Notes under the pieces: model-generated
Database searches by the model: none
What the model was told of the DNA's origin: nothing
Seen by the model: the letters and a program-made list of their open reading frames with translations, nothing else
Translations under genes and position numbers: made by a program
Source of the DNA: Myxococcales bacterium
GTDB taxonomy: Bacteria > Myxococcota_A > Polyangia > Haliangiales > Haliangiaceae
Direction of reading: 5' to 3'
Assembly: GCA_016794525.1 (NCBI GenBank)
Contig: JAEUJY010000062.1
Coordinates: forward strand, 186,001 to 250,000
DNA length: 64,000 nt
Shown here: positions 1 through 9,800 of the stretch, one piece after another
Position numbering within the stretch: the stretch's first letter is position 1
How the letters are laid out: every line of letters begins with the position of its first letter

Positions 1-1
1 C

Positions 2-3000
2 GACCTGTACCAGGAGCTCGACCCGGTGGTGAAGGAGCGCTACGCGCTCTGCCAGACGCCCGACTTCGTCCGCGACTTCATGCTGGGCCAGACGCTGACG
101 CCCGCTCTGGCCGAGCTGGGCGGCGACGCGGTGCGCCTGCTCGACCCGGCCTGCGGCTCGGGGCACTTCCTCCTCGACGGCCTGCGCCGCATCGTCGCGG
201 CGACCGCGGCCCAGCATCCCGACTGGGACAAGCGAACGGTGGTCGAGCACGCGCTCGAGCGGGTCGTGGGGATCGATCTGAACGACTACGCCTGTGCGCT
301 GGCGCGGGCTCGCATGGTGATGACCGCGGCCGAGCTGGCGGGCGTGAAGAGCCTGGCCGAGGCGGCGCAGTTTCACCCGCATGTGTATTGGGCCGACGGC
401 CTGGAGCAAGTCGAGCGCGACGACGAGCGACCGGCCGAGCAGCTCGAGCTGATCGGCGGCGGGGCAGGCGGGAAGGCCAAGGAGGCGCCGCCGAAGGCGG
501 TGCTGACGCGGCCGTCGGTGCGGTTGGTGCTGCGGCCGATCTTGAAGAAGAAGTTTCAGGTCGTCGTCGGGAATCCGCCGTACATCACCGAGCGCGATCC
601 GGCGCGCAAGGAGTACCACCGCGAGAAAGGCGGAGGGAAACCGCGTTACGTGTCGGCGTTCCGCGAGTACTCGCTCAGCGCGCCTTTCATCGAGCGGTGC
701 CTGCAGCTCGCCGAGAAGGACGGCTGGACCGGGCTGATCGTCGCCAACAACTTCATGAAGCGCGAGTTCGGCAAGTCGCTGATCGAAGAAGTACTCTCGG
801 TCGTGGATCTGCAGCTCGTGGTCGACAGCTCGCAGGCATTCATCCCGCACCACGGCACTCCGACGGTGATTCTGTTCGCACGCAACCGTACACCAAGAGG
901 CGAGACGGTCCGTGCCGTGATGGGCAAGCGCGGAGAGCCCGGGGTGCCCGCTGAACCGGCGCGCGGTCTTGCATGGACGAGTCTGATGTCGGCGGTGAAG
1001 CTTCCGCATCCTGGATACGAAGACGACTTCGCCGTTGAGACTTCGATCTCGCGCGAGACCATGGCGACCTACCCTTGGAGCCTCGGTACAGGTGGAGCCA
1101 TCCGACATAGGCTGGAAGCCGAGTGTCGAAGTCGACTCTCCGATCTGGCGTCCGTGGGCGGTGGTGGACGGTCGAGCGCGGACAGCGTTTTCGTCCGTGA
1201 GATGACGCAGTGGAGCAGAATCCATGTCGACACGCGCTTCATCCGCCCTCTCGTGGTGGGTGAGCAAGTGCGTGATTGGTCGGCCTCGTCGGGGCTCGCC
1301 GCGTTCTTCCCGTATGGGGATCGCCTCGAGTTGCTCACACCAACCGGGGCGACATTGGCTGCACTCTGGCCATTTCAGCGGATTCTTAGTGCGCGCATCG
1401 CTTCTGGCAAGAAAGACTATCGCGAAGCGGGGCGTAAGTGGTTTGAGTGGCATCGGCCAATGAGCGAGCCCTATGTGACGCCTCTCTCGATCCTCTATCC
1501 AGAGGTGGCGACTCATGGCCACTTCGTGCTGGATCGCGGAGGAAGTCTCTTCAAGCATTCTGCGCCCGTTGTCAAACTCTTCCCGGGATCCACCGAGGAC
1601 GAGCATCTGGCGCTGCTGGGGCTGCTCAACTCGGCGGCGGCGTGCTTCTGGATGAAGCAGGTGTTCCACAACAAGGGCATCCGGGGCGAAGGCGGAGGCA
1701 CGACGGCCGAGTCGTGGGAGCAGTTCTACGCGTGCGACCCGACCAAGATGAAACTGTTCCCGATCCCCAGCGGCCATGCGGCGGTCATCCCGTGGGCGCG
1801 CGCGCTCGATCGCGTCGCGCGGCAGCGCGCCGAGCGCTCGATCGAGTCGGTGCTGGCCCACGACGGCTGGAGCACCACCGCCGGCTTGCGTGCGGCCCTC
1901 GACGCGCGACGTGAGGCTGACCTGGCCGATCTGCTGCGCATGGTCGCGCTGCAAGAAGAGCTCGACTGGGAGTGCTACCGGCTCTACGGCCTCGATCCCA
2001 AGGCCAAGGGCCGCGCGCCCGACAACGTCGATGGCATGCCGCCCACCTGGCGGCCCGTCGAGCTGGACCTAGCCGTGCGCGACGGCGAGACCCGCGCTGC
2101 CATCGCACGCGGCGACGAGACCACCGAGATCCCGACCGCGTGGTTCACGCGCCATCGCTGGGAGCCGCTGACCGCGCTGCCGGCGTCGGCGCCCAAGGCC
2201 TTGCGCGAGCTGATCGCCGCGCGTCGCGCGCGCATCGCCGAGGTGCCCGAGCTGGCGCTCATCGAGCAGACCACCTACAAGCGCCGCTGGTACCGCCCCG
2301 ACTACGACGACGACGAGCAGAAGGCCCTCGCCGTCTGGCTCGCCGATCGCATCGAGCGCGAACTATCGGCCGCCGGCGCCAAGCCCAGCTCGATCTCGCA
2401 GCTCGCCGTCGCGCTCGAAGGCGATCGCCGCGTCGCCGCGGTCGCCGAGCTGTTGGCCGGGCGCCCGGACTACAGCCTGGTCGAGCTGATCACCGACGCC
2501 GTCCTGGCCGACGCCGTCCCCGAGCACCCCTTCCACATCTACAAGGCCACCGGCCTCGACAAGCGCGCTGCGTGGGAGCGCACCTGGGACGAGCAGCGCA
2601 AAGAAGACGCCGGCCTGCCGGCAAAGCCCGAGGTGCCGCCCAAGTACGGCAACGGCGACTTCCTCAAGCCCGACTACTTTCGCTTGCGCGGCAAGCTCGA
2701 CGTGCCCAAGGAGCGCTTCATCGCGTTCACCGAGATCCCCGGCCGCGGCGCCGGCGAGATCCTCTACGGCTGGGCCGGCTGGACCCCGCTCGAGCGGGTC
2801 AAGGCGCTGCTCGCACTCGATGAGCAGTGCGAAGACCAGGGCATCGACCTCGCCGATCGCATCGCCCTCCTCGACTCGGCCTGGCGGCTCCTCCCCGACA
2901 TCGCCCGCGACGACGCCGCCACCGCGTCCCGCCTCAAGGCCGAGCTCGCCGCCCTGGTCGGCCCCGACGGCCCCTCCAAGGTCCTCCTCGACGCCTGGCG

Positions 3001-3079
3001 CGCCCGCTTCCCGCCCCCCGGCGGCCGCGCCCGCGCCCGCCGCCCCGCTGTCACCCCCGACGACGAGGATGACGACTGA
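2..3079 (+). CDS. pglX: BREX-2 adenine-specific DNA methyltransferase PglX (5' truncated by window edge)
   Basis: N6-adenine methyltransferase of the Eco57I class, expected to methylate host DNA as the self-marking component of BREX type 2. Motif I (LDPACGSGHF) lies near nt 140-170 and the catalytic NPPY motif near nt 572-583. The frame is already open at nt 2 and encodes DLYQELDP, a stretch typical of the region before the methylase fold in PglX, so the GTG at 26 is internal and the true start is upstream of the window. Codon use in roughly nt 880-1600, the expected target-recognition region, is visibly less GC-biased than both flanks. The 3' end is Pro/Arg-rich and ends in an acidic tail. 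The stop overlaps the next start (TGATG). The pglY-pglZ-brxD-brxHI context supports the BREX-2 call. Confidence 0.88.
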   Translation, partial: DLYQELDPVVKERYALCQTPDFVRDFMLGQTLTPALAELGGDAVRLLDPACGSGHFLLDGLRRIVAATAAQHPDWDKRTVVEHALERVVGIDLNDYACALARARMVMTAAELAGVKSLAEAAQFHPHVYWADGLEQVERDDERPAEQLELIGGGAGGKAKEAPPKAVLTRPSVRLVLRPILKKKFQVVVGNPPYITERDPARKEYHREKGGGKPRYVSAFREYSLSAPFIERCLQLAEKDGWTGLIVANNFMKREFGKSLIEEVLSVVDLQLVVDSSQAFIPHHGTPTVILFARNRTPRGETVRAVMGKRGEPGVPAEPARGLAWTSLMSAVKLPHPGYEDDFAVETSISRETMATYPWSLGTGGAIRHRLEAECRSRLSDLASVGGGGRSSADSVFVREMTQWSRIHVDTRFIRPLVVGEQVRDWSASSGLAAFFPYGDRLELLTPTGATLAALWPFQRILSARIASGKKDYREAGRKWFEWHRPMSEPYVTPLSILYPEVATHGHFVLDRGGSLFKHSAPVVKLFPGSTEDEHLALLGLLNSAAACFWMKQVFHNKGIRGEGGGTTAESWEQFYACDPTKMKLFPIPSGHAAVIPWARALDRVARQRAERSIESVLAHDGWSTTAGLRAALDARREADLADLLRMVALQEELDWECYRLYGLDPKAKGRAPDNVDGMPPTWRPVELDLAVRDGETRAAIARGDETTEIPTAWFTRHRWEPLTALPASAPKALRELIAARRARIAEVPELALIEQTTYKRRWYRPDYDDDEQKALAVWLADRIERELSAAGAKPSSISQLAVALEGDRRVAAVAELLAGRPDYSLVELITDAVLADAVPEHPFHIYKATGLDKRAAWERTWDEQRKEDAGLPAKPEVPPKYGNGDFLKPDYFRLRGKLDVPKERFIAFTEIPGRGAGEILYGWAGWTPLERVKALLALDEQCEDQGIDLADRIALLDSAWRLLPDIARDDAATASRLKAELAALVGPDGPSKVLLDAWRARFPPPGGRARARRPAVTPDDEDDD

Positions 3080-4221
3080 TGAGTCAGCGCGTCAGCGTCC
3101 GCCCAGCGCTCCTGCGCTGGGCCTGCGAGCGGTCCGGCAAGGACATCGCTGACTTCGCTGCGCGCTTTCGCAAGCTCGACGCGTGGGTTCGTGCCGATGA
3201 GGCGCCGACTTTGAGGCAGCTCGAGCAATTCGCCGCCGCCACCCGGACGCCCGTCGGCTACCTGTTCCTCGATGAGCCGCCCGTCGAGCGGATCCCGATT
3301 CCGGACTTCCGGACGGTCGCTGGTCGCCCGGTTCGTCGCCCTAGCCCCGACCTGCTCGAGACGATCTTCATCTGCGAGCAGCGCCAGGAGTGGTACCGCG
3401 AGCACGCACGAGCCCACGGCGAGGTTCGGCACCCGTTCGTCGGGAGCGCTCGGGTAGGCGCGGATGTCGTCGCGACCGCGGCGACGATGCGCGCGACGCT
3501 GGGGCGCGCGGACCAGCCGACCGAGCCGACATGGGAAGCCGCGCTGCGCGCGTTGATCGGGCAAGCCGACGCCGCCGGCGTTCTGGTGATGTGTAGCGGC
3601 GTCGTGCTGAACAACAACAAGCGCACGCTGGACCCTGACGAGTTCCGCGGGTTCGCGCTGGTCGACGAGCTGGCGCCCCTCGTCTTCGTGAACGGCGCCG
3701 ACTCCAAGTCGGCCCAGATGTTCACGGTGGCGCACGAGCTGGCCCACATCTGGGCCGGCGAGTCGGCGCTGTCTGATGTCGACGCTCTGGCCCGCGACAC
3801 GAATTCTGTAGAGCGATGGTGCAATCAGGTGGCCGCGGAGTTCCTGGTGCCGCTCGCTGCGTTTCGCGCGGTGTACAAGCCACGCGCTGCGGTCGAGGTG
3901 GAACTCAGGCGGCTCGCGCGGCTGTTCAAGGTCAGCACGCTCGTGGTCTTGCGGCGCATGCTCGACGCAGGGGGGCTGACGCGCGCGCATTTCGGCGAGG
4001 CGTACGAGCGCGAGGTGGAGCGCTTGGCCGCGCTGGAGCGCAAGAGCGGCGGGGGAGACTTCTACTTGACGACCGCAGCGCGCGTGAGCAAGCGGTTCGC
4101 GCGCGCGCTCGTCGCGAGCACGCTCGGAGGCGAGACGCTGTACCGCGACGCGTTTCGTCTCTTGGGTGTTGCGAAGATCGAGACGTTTCGGCGGCTCGGC
4201 GAGAGCCTGGAGGCGCGGTGA
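3079..4221 (+). CDS. ImmA/IrrE-family metallopeptidase with N-terminal HTH-like region
   Basis: The 380-residue product has an N-terminal all-helical part of about 80 residues ending in GYLFLDEPP. This is the usual degenerate HTH lead-in of ImmA/IrrE regulators. The peptidase domain follows, with the zinc motif HELAH (in TVAHELAHIWAGES, about residue 217) and the downstream NQVAAEFLVP containing the third-ligand glutamate. Family members cleave or relieve repressors, or act as the antitoxin-side partner of a toxin. The gene overlaps the pglX stop and the following DUF4411 gene by 4 and 1 bases. This ImmA/IrrE-DUF4411 pairing is a known two-gene arrangement and looks like a toxin-antitoxin-type cargo nested in the BREX operon. 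The substrate cannot be told from sequence. Confidence 0.85.
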   Translation: MSQRVSVRPALLRWACERSGKDIADFAARFRKLDAWVRADEAPTLRQLEQFAAATRTPVGYLFLDEPPVERIPIPDFRTVAGRPVRRPSPDLLETIFICEQRQEWYREHARAHGEVRHPFVGSARVGADVVATAATMRATLGRADQPTEPTWEAALRALIGQADAAGVLVMCSGVVLNNNKRTLDPDEFRGFALVDELAPLVFVNGADSKSAQMFTVAHELAHIWAGESALSDVDALARDTNSVERWCNQVAAEFLVPLAAFRAVYKPRAAVEVELRRLARLFKVSTLVVLRRMLDAGGLTRAHFGEAYEREVERLAALERKSGGGDFYLTTAARVSKRFARALVASTLGGETLYRDAFRLLGVAKIETFRRLGESLEAR

Positions 4222-4736
4222 TGGGGTACCTCCTCGACGCAAACGTCTTCATCGAAGCGAAGAACCGACACTACGGGTTCGATATCTGTCCCGCGTTTTG
4301 GGACTGGTTGCTCCACCAGAACGCGCTTGGAAGGGTCTTCAGCATCGCGCGGGTTGGCGAGGAGCTCGACGAGGGGGCCGACGAGCTCGCCGAGTGGGCC
4401 AACAGCCGAGGGCCAGCCTTCTTCTTGCCCCCTGACGTGGCGACACTCCAGCCAGCGCTCACGGCGGTCAGCCGTTGGGCCAGCCGCCAGCACTACGCGC
4501 CTGCGGCGGTGCACACGTTCATGCAGGCCGCAGACTTCTACCTTGTCGCGCACGCGCTCGCGCAAAAACACGTCGTCGTGACTCATGAAGTGCCCGCGCC
4601 GACGGGCAAGCAGGTGAAGGTCCCAACGGCATGCGTTGGCATGAGCGTCAAGTGGATGACCCCATTCGAGATGCTCCGCGTCGAACGCGCCCGCTTCGTG
4701 CTCGGGCCAGGCAACCCTCGCCCGAGGTCGTCATGA
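4221..4736 (+). CDS. DUF4411 family (PIN-like) protein, probable toxin partner
   Basis: The 171-residue product begins MGYLLDANVFIEAKNRHYGFD. The LLDAN(V)FIEAKN start is the hallmark of DUF4411, a family related to PIN-domain RNases, whose first acidic residue (the Asp of LDAN) is expected to bind metal. Further conserved acidic positions occur at ELDEGADEL and in ADFYLVAHAL, followed by VVTHE. It is cotranscribed with the ImmA/IrrE gene (start overlaps its stop). By family precedent it may be a ribonuclease-type toxin, with the upstream peptidase/HTH protein as its controller. The nuclease activity is inferred, not shown. Confidence 0.75.
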   Translation: MGYLLDANVFIEAKNRHYGFDICPAFWDWLLHQNALGRVFSIARVGEELDEGADELAEWANSRGPAFFLPPDVATLQPALTAVSRWASRQHYAPAAVHTFMQAADFYLVAHALAQKHVVVTHEVPAPTGKQVKVPTACVGMSVKWMTPFEMLRVERARFVLGPGNPRPRSS

Positions 4737-4773
4737 CGGCCAGGTCGGCGCAGGCTCTCCTCTGCCGGGGCCT

Positions 4774-4800
4774 GATTCTGTCAGCAGTGCTGACAGAATC
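4774..4800. promoter_or_regulatory. Perfect 12-bp inverted repeat, putative operator A
   Basis: Arms GATTCTGTCAGC and GCTGACAGAATC are separated by AGT and form a perfect 27-bp dyad. It lies in the only sizeable gap (4737-4911) between the DUF4411 gene and the ATPase gene. The short loop and lack of a T-run argue against a terminator. A dimeric regulator binding upstream of the ATPase/DUF4276 pair is the simplest reading. Confidence 0.6.
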
Positions 4801-4864
4801 GACGCGCCCCCGCGCGTCCACGTGGACGCCGCGCAGGGTGCCCGCCCTGCCCGTGCTTCGCCGG

Positions 4865-4875
4865 TTCTGTCAGAA
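4865..4875. promoter_or_regulatory. Short palindrome TTCTGTCAGAA, putative second half of operator A
   Basis: An 11-bp dyad (TTCTG-T-CAGAA) lies 64 bp after the larger inverted repeat and 36 bp before the ATPase start. It repeats that repeat's outer arm (TTCTGTCAG). Two sites of the same sequence family in one gap suggest cooperative repressor binding. Confidence 0.45.
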
Positions 4876-4911
4876 TCGCCCCGCCAGGTCGCTGGCGAAG
4901 GCATCGCTCCC

Positions 4912-6042
4912 ATGACCACCACGCTGACTCGCATCGAGCTCGCAGGCTACCGCTCCATCGCGTCCCTGGACCTGCGTCTGGGCCGGACGACGGTGCTGAT
5001 CGGCGCCAACGGTAGCGGCAAGTCGAATCTGCTTTCGTTCCTCCAGCTCGTGCCGCAGATGCGCACGCAGTCGCTGCGTCTGTTCGTCGGTAGGGCGGGC
5101 GGCGCCAACGCACTCCTGCACCGGGGCGTCCGCAAGACCCCGGAGCTGCGCTTCCGGATCGAGGCCACCGCGGGCGATGGGCACGACACCGCCTACGCCG
5201 GCAGCCTGGGCGGCGCCGGCGGCGACTCGCTGATCTTCGTCGATGAGCGCGTCGAGGCCCGCAACCCTGGTGAACTCCTGTTCGTCGGAAAGTCCCTGGG
5301 CGCCGGCCATGCGGAGTCTCAGCTCGAGCCTTCTGCGAAGAACGCGGCGTTCTTCCCTGCGAAGGAGGTCCGCGCCTGGGTGATGCGGATGAACTTCTTC
5401 CACTTCCACGACACGTCGCAGAACTCCCCGCTGCGGAGCCACGGTCGGCAGGAGGAGGATCGCTACCTGAAGTCGGACGGTAGCAACCTGGCGCCGTATC
5501 TCTACGCGCTGTCTCGTGGCGAGTCGGCGTCGTACCGCAGCGCCTGGGCTCGCATCACCGGGTTGGTCCGTCGCGTCGCGCCTTTCATCGCGCAGCTCGA
5601 GCCGACGCTCGTCGCGCCAGATGCTCCAGAGCGTTCGGTCGTCCGCCTCGACTGGGTCGACGAGCTCGGCGACCGCTACGGCGTCCACCAGCTGTCAGAC
5701 GGCACGCTGCGCGCCATCGCGCTGATCACCGCGCTCGCTCAGCCGGTCGAGAACCTGCCGTCGTTCATCGCGATCGACGAGCCCGAGCTCGGCTTGCACC
5801 CCTCGGCGCTGGCCCTGATCTGCGGCCTCGTCAAGTCGGTCTCGGCGCACGCGCAGATCGTGGTGGCGACCCAGTCGCCGGCGCTGCTCGACGAGTTCGA
5901 ACCCATGGACGTCGTCGTGGTCGAGCGCCGCGACGGGGCGACGACCATGGAACGCCTCGACCTCGACAAGCTCTCGGCGTGGCTCGAGGAGTACTCGCTG
6001 TCCGAGATCTGGGACAAGAACGTCTTCGGAGGTCGCCCTTGA
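4912..6042 (+). CDS. SMC/OLD-like AAA ATPase (AAA_21), PARIS/OLD-type first gene
   Basis: The 376-residue product starts at the ATG giving MTTTLTRIELAGYRSI, the usual start of RecF/OLD-like ABC ATPases. Walker A is GANGSGKSN (about residues 29-37). The signature region QLSDGTLR is near residue 260, Walker B is FIAIDEPELGLHP (about residues 284-296), and the switch-region ATQSPALLDEF follows. The central helical region is short, so this is a compact OLD/AAA_21 ATPase. The end overlaps the next gene (TTGA). Such ATPase + TOPRIM-like pairs (OLD, PARIS AriA/AriB, Gabija-like) sense phage proteins or DNA ends and switch on the partner. The role here is inferred from that architecture. Confidence 0.8.
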   Translation: MTTTLTRIELAGYRSIASLDLRLGRTTVLIGANGSGKSNLLSFLQLVPQMRTQSLRLFVGRAGGANALLHRGVRKTPELRFRIEATAGDGHDTAYAGSLGGAGGDSLIFVDERVEARNPGELLFVGKSLGAGHAESQLEPSAKNAAFFPAKEVRAWVMRMNFFHFHDTSQNSPLRSHGRQEEDRYLKSDGSNLAPYLYALSRGESASYRSAWARITGLVRRVAPFIAQLEPTLVAPDAPERSVVRLDWVDELGDRYGVHQLSDGTLRAIALITALAQPVENLPSFIAIDEPELGLHPSALALICGLVKSVSAHAQIVVATQSPALLDEFEPMDVVVVERRDGATTMERLDLDKLSAWLEEYSLSEIWDKNVFGGRP

Positions 6043-6731
6043 TCAGGTTGGTGGTGGTGGTCGAGGGGCAGACGGAAGAGGCCTTCGTGAACGAGGTCCT
6101 TGGGCCTCATCTCGCTGCGCGCCAGGTGTTCACCTCCCCGATGATCGTGGCGACGCGGCGCGATCCCCGCACCGGAGCCAAGTCCAAGGGCGGCGGCCGA
6201 CGCTGGGCCAAGTGGCGCAACGACATCGACAAGGTCCTTCGCACCGAGGCCAGCCCGCAGTTGCGTGTGACGACGCTGTTCGACCTGTACGCGCTGCCGT
6301 CCGACTTCCCGGGCGCCGATGAGCACGGCGAGCTGCCCGACACCGTGCGGCGTGCGAGCTTGCTGGAGGCAGCGATGGCAGACGTGTTCGGCGACTGGCG
6401 GCTGGTGCCGTACCTGCAGCGCCATGAGTTCGAGGCCCTCGTGCTCGCCGGGCTCGACCAGCTTCACGGCCTGCTGGACCCGGTGAGCAGCGCCGGCGTC
6501 GCCGCCCTACGCGACGAGGTCGCTGGCATCCCGCCCGAGGACGTCAACGACAACGAGCACACCGCCCCGTCGAAGCGCCTCATCAAGCACCTCGGCTCGA
6601 CCTACGACAAAGTCACCCTCGGCCCGCTCGTCACCATCGCCGCCGGTCTCCCGGTGATCCGTGCCGCCTGCCCCCGCTTCGACGCCTGGGTGACCAAGCT
6701 CGAGAGCCTCGCCACCGCGCCCGCACCCTGA
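6039..6731 (+). CDS. DUF4276 family TOPRIM-like protein, effector partner of the ATPase
   Basis: About 230 residues from a TTG start that overlaps the ATPase stop. The N-terminus LIRLVVVVEGQTEEAFV carries the VEGxTEE motif typical of DUF4276/TOPRIM-like folds, where the Glu binds metal. RHEFEALVLAG (about residues 125-135) is the second family hallmark. In PARIS the partner is a DUF4435 TOPRIM nuclease; here the slot is filled by DUF4276, which is also common beside AAA_21 ATPases. I infer a nuclease effector released or activated by the upstream ATPase. There is no strong Shine-Dalgarno before the TTG, consistent with translational coupling. A longer in-frame start in the upstream gene is possible but less likely. 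Confidence 0.75.
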   Translation: MIRLVVVVEGQTEEAFVNEVLGPHLAARQVFTSPMIVATRRDPRTGAKSKGGGRRWAKWRNDIDKVLRTEASPQLRVTTLFDLYALPSDFPGADEHGELPDTVRRASLLEAAMADVFGDWRLVPYLQRHEFEALVLAGLDQLHGLLDPVSSAGVAALRDEVAGIPPEDVNDNEHTAPSKRLIKHLGSTYDKVTLGPLVTIAAGLPVIRAACPRFDAWVTKLESLATAPAP

Positions 6732-6760
6732 CCGCGCCCGTTCCCCCGCCCCCGCACATT

Positions 6761-6779
6761 TGGACAGCACTGCTGTCCA
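6761..6779. promoter_or_regulatory. Perfect 9-bp inverted repeat, putative operator B upstream of pglY
   Basis: Arms TGGACAGCA and TGCTGTCCA are separated by one C, 25 bp before the pglY ATG. Its core CAGCACTGCTG differs at one base from the core of the dyad at 4774-4800 (CAGCAGTGCTG). The 3' flank CTGTCCAGATCGCC resembles CTGTCAGAATCGCC at 4868-4881. Either a shared regulator binds both or the sites mark the boundaries of the nested ATPase/DUF4276 unit. Confidence 0.55.
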
Positions 6780-6804
6780 GATCGCCAACCTCGCCCGAGA
6801 CGCC

Positions 6805-9800
6805 ATGACCCTCACCATCGCCGACGCCTACGACCTGCCGCGCCCCGAGGACATCCGGGCGATGGGCTTCGTGATCAAGCTGCGCGAGCTGGCCGCCGGC
6901 ACGCCCGAGCTGACCCGGCTGGTCGACGACTACGTCGTCACCCCGGCCGTCGCCGACGACCTGCCGGTCGTGCTCGACAAGATGAAGCAGGTGCTCGACC
7001 GCCGCGAGGAGTACGGCCGGTTCATCCACGGCAGCTTCGGCAGCGGCAAGTCGCACTACCTGACCATGCTCGCGCTCCTGTGCGAGAACGTCATCGAGGC
7101 GTGGGCCAAGGACCACCCGCTGTTTCGCGAGCTGCGCAAGAAGCACCAGCCGTGGGTCACCGGCGCCCACCTGCTGGTCGTCCGTATCCATATGCTGTCG
7201 GTCAAGGGCCGCGGCACCGGCCTCGATCGCGCCGTCTACGATGGCTTCAACGAGGCCCTGCGGCGGCGCGGCAAGGCGCCTTTCGAGTTCCTCCACGTCG
7301 ACGGCGTCCTCGACGAGGCCCGCCGCGAGGCCGCGCAGTACGGCGACGTGTTCTGGAAGAACCTCGCGTCCGCGGGCGTCGTCGCCACCCAGGGCGACTT
7401 CGAGGCCATGGCCGGCGCGTCGATCAAGCAGCGCGAGGCCCTGGCCCGGGCCTACCTGAACTACAAGCAGCGCGACCCCGCGTCGGCCGGCATCGACCCG
7501 CGGTGGAGCGACGGCCTCACCCGCATGGCCGAGCACGCCAAGGCCCAGGGCTTCGGCGGGCTGGTGCTGATGATCGACGAGTTCTTGCTGTGGCTGGGCG
7601 AGAAGAGCGGCCAGGAGTTCGTCGAGGCCATCAACGACCTGAACGTCATGGTCGACCACAACACCGGGCAGCGGGCCGTGCCCATGTTCGTGTTCGTCGC
7701 GCGCCAGAAGGACATCCGCGAGTTCTTCCCCGACCTGGTCGAGGAGGCCAAGATCCACGAGCAGCTCGACCACCACGCCCAGCGGTTCGAGGTGACCAAG
7801 CTCCAGGACATCGAGCTGCGGCACATCGTCAAGGAGCGCGTGCTGCGACCCAAGAGCGCCGCCGCCAAGGACGCCATCGCCGCGGCCACCTCCCGGCTCG
7901 GCCAGGAGCACGAGAAGATCCTGCCCGGCCTGCTCGGCAGCGGCGAGGTCGACCTGGCATACCTGCGCGACGTCTACCCGTTCCACCCCGCACTCATCGA
8001 GACGCTGATCGACGTCACCGCGTTGATGCAGCGCGAGCGCTCGGCGCTGCGTCTTCTCTACGAGCTGCTGGTCATCCACTACCCGACGCTACCGCTCGGG
8101 CAGTTCTTGCCGGTCGGCTCGGCGTTCGACGCGATCTTCCCCCGCGGCGGCGTCGAGGCGTCGAAGAAGGTCGAGATCCTGCAGGACATCCACCGCCAGT
8201 ACTACGAGCGGCTGGTGCCGGCGATGAAGAGCATGCAGGCCGCTGACGCCGAGTTCGACGACAAGCGGCTGCACGCGCTCGACCAGCTGGTCAAGACCGT
8301 GCTCCTGGCCGAGGTGTCGCCACGGCTCAAGGGCAAGGGGCTGACCATCGAGCGGCTGGTACAGCTCAACTCGGCCGATGTCGAGGGCGAGACCTACCGC
8401 GGGCGGCTGCGGGTGTCGGCGACCGATCTGATGACGCTGTCGAACCTGGTGGTCGACCTACAGGTGCCGAGCACCGACAAGACGTCGCTCGTGCGCTACG
8501 CGCTGGGCGGCGTCAGCCTGGGCGAGGTGGTGGCGCGGGCCAAGGGCAAGGTCGACAACGTCGCGCAGCGGTTCAAGGTGTTCTACGGCGCGCTCAAGGC
8601 GGCGCTCGGCGTCGCCGGCAAGCGCGGCTTCGACGAGGGCGACGCCAACGAGGGCGACTACGAGCTCAAGAGCTGGCGCGGCACGCGGCGCAAGGGCGTG
8701 CTGCGGCTGGCTAACGTGCGCGAGTTGCCGTACGAGGCCTTCGAGGCGCCCGAGGGCGGCTTCACCGTGCTGGTCGACTACCCGTGGGACGAGCCGGGCC
8801 ACAACGTCGAGGAAGATCGCCAGAAGGCGATGAGCGTCCGCAAGAACCGCGGCAACCGCTACACGGTGTGCTGGCTGCCCCGGCACCTGTCGCCGGGCGA
8901 GACCGCGCTCCTGACCGACCTCGCGGCCGTCCGGTTCTTGCAGTCGCCCGAGGGCCAGGCCGAGCTGCTCGACACGCTGGCGCCGGCCGATCGGCTGCGG
9001 CTGGTCGACCAGGCCCACGGTCGCGAGAAGGCGCTCGAGGAGCAGATCAAGACGCTGCTGCTGGAGGTGTACGTCAAGCACGGCGAGTGGTTCCCGCTCA
9101 TCGGCGACGTCGACACCCGGCGGCCGCACGAGACCATCGAGGACAACCTCAAGCACATCGCCGGGCTGTTGATGGACCGGCGCTACCCGCAGCACCCGTC
9201 GTTCCCGACCGAGCCCAAGAAGGCCGACCTGGCGCGGCTGCTCGACTGGATGGTGGCCGCCGGTGACGCCACCACCTCGGTGCCGTACGACGAGGAGACC
9301 GAGCGGGCGCTCAAGCAGATCGGCGTGCCGCTCGAGCTGGTCAACCTGGGGCAGACCAAGGCGTCGCTAAAGGTGACGTCGACCTACCTGAAAGAGGTGC
9401 TGCAGCGGGCCGACCGCGACGTCGTGAACTGGAGCGAGGTGGCCGATGCGCTGCGCGAGCAGTTCGGGTTCCAGCCGCTGGTGCTCGACCTGTTCCTCGG
9501 GTTCCTGTGTCAGCGCGATCACCGCGCGCTGAACCAGGTGTCGGGCGAGCCGATCGAGGTCGCGATCGGCATGCCTGCGTCGACGCTGATCAAGCTCGAG
9601 CGCGGCAAGCTGGTGAGCGCCGCGGAGTGGTCGCGGCTGCGCGAGCTGGCCAGCGACCTGCTCGGGCTGGCGCGGCCGCCGGCGCAGCGGTCGCTGCAGC
9701 AGCAGGACAAGCTGGCGTCCGAGCTGCGCCGCGCGGGCACCGACCGGCGGCGCGTGCTCGAGGGGCTGCACGAGCGGCTGGTGAACCTCGGCGCGACCGG

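Noticed and set aside
26-28. GTG as start of pglX
   Set aside because: The frame is open to the window edge and encodes conserved PglX sequence before it.
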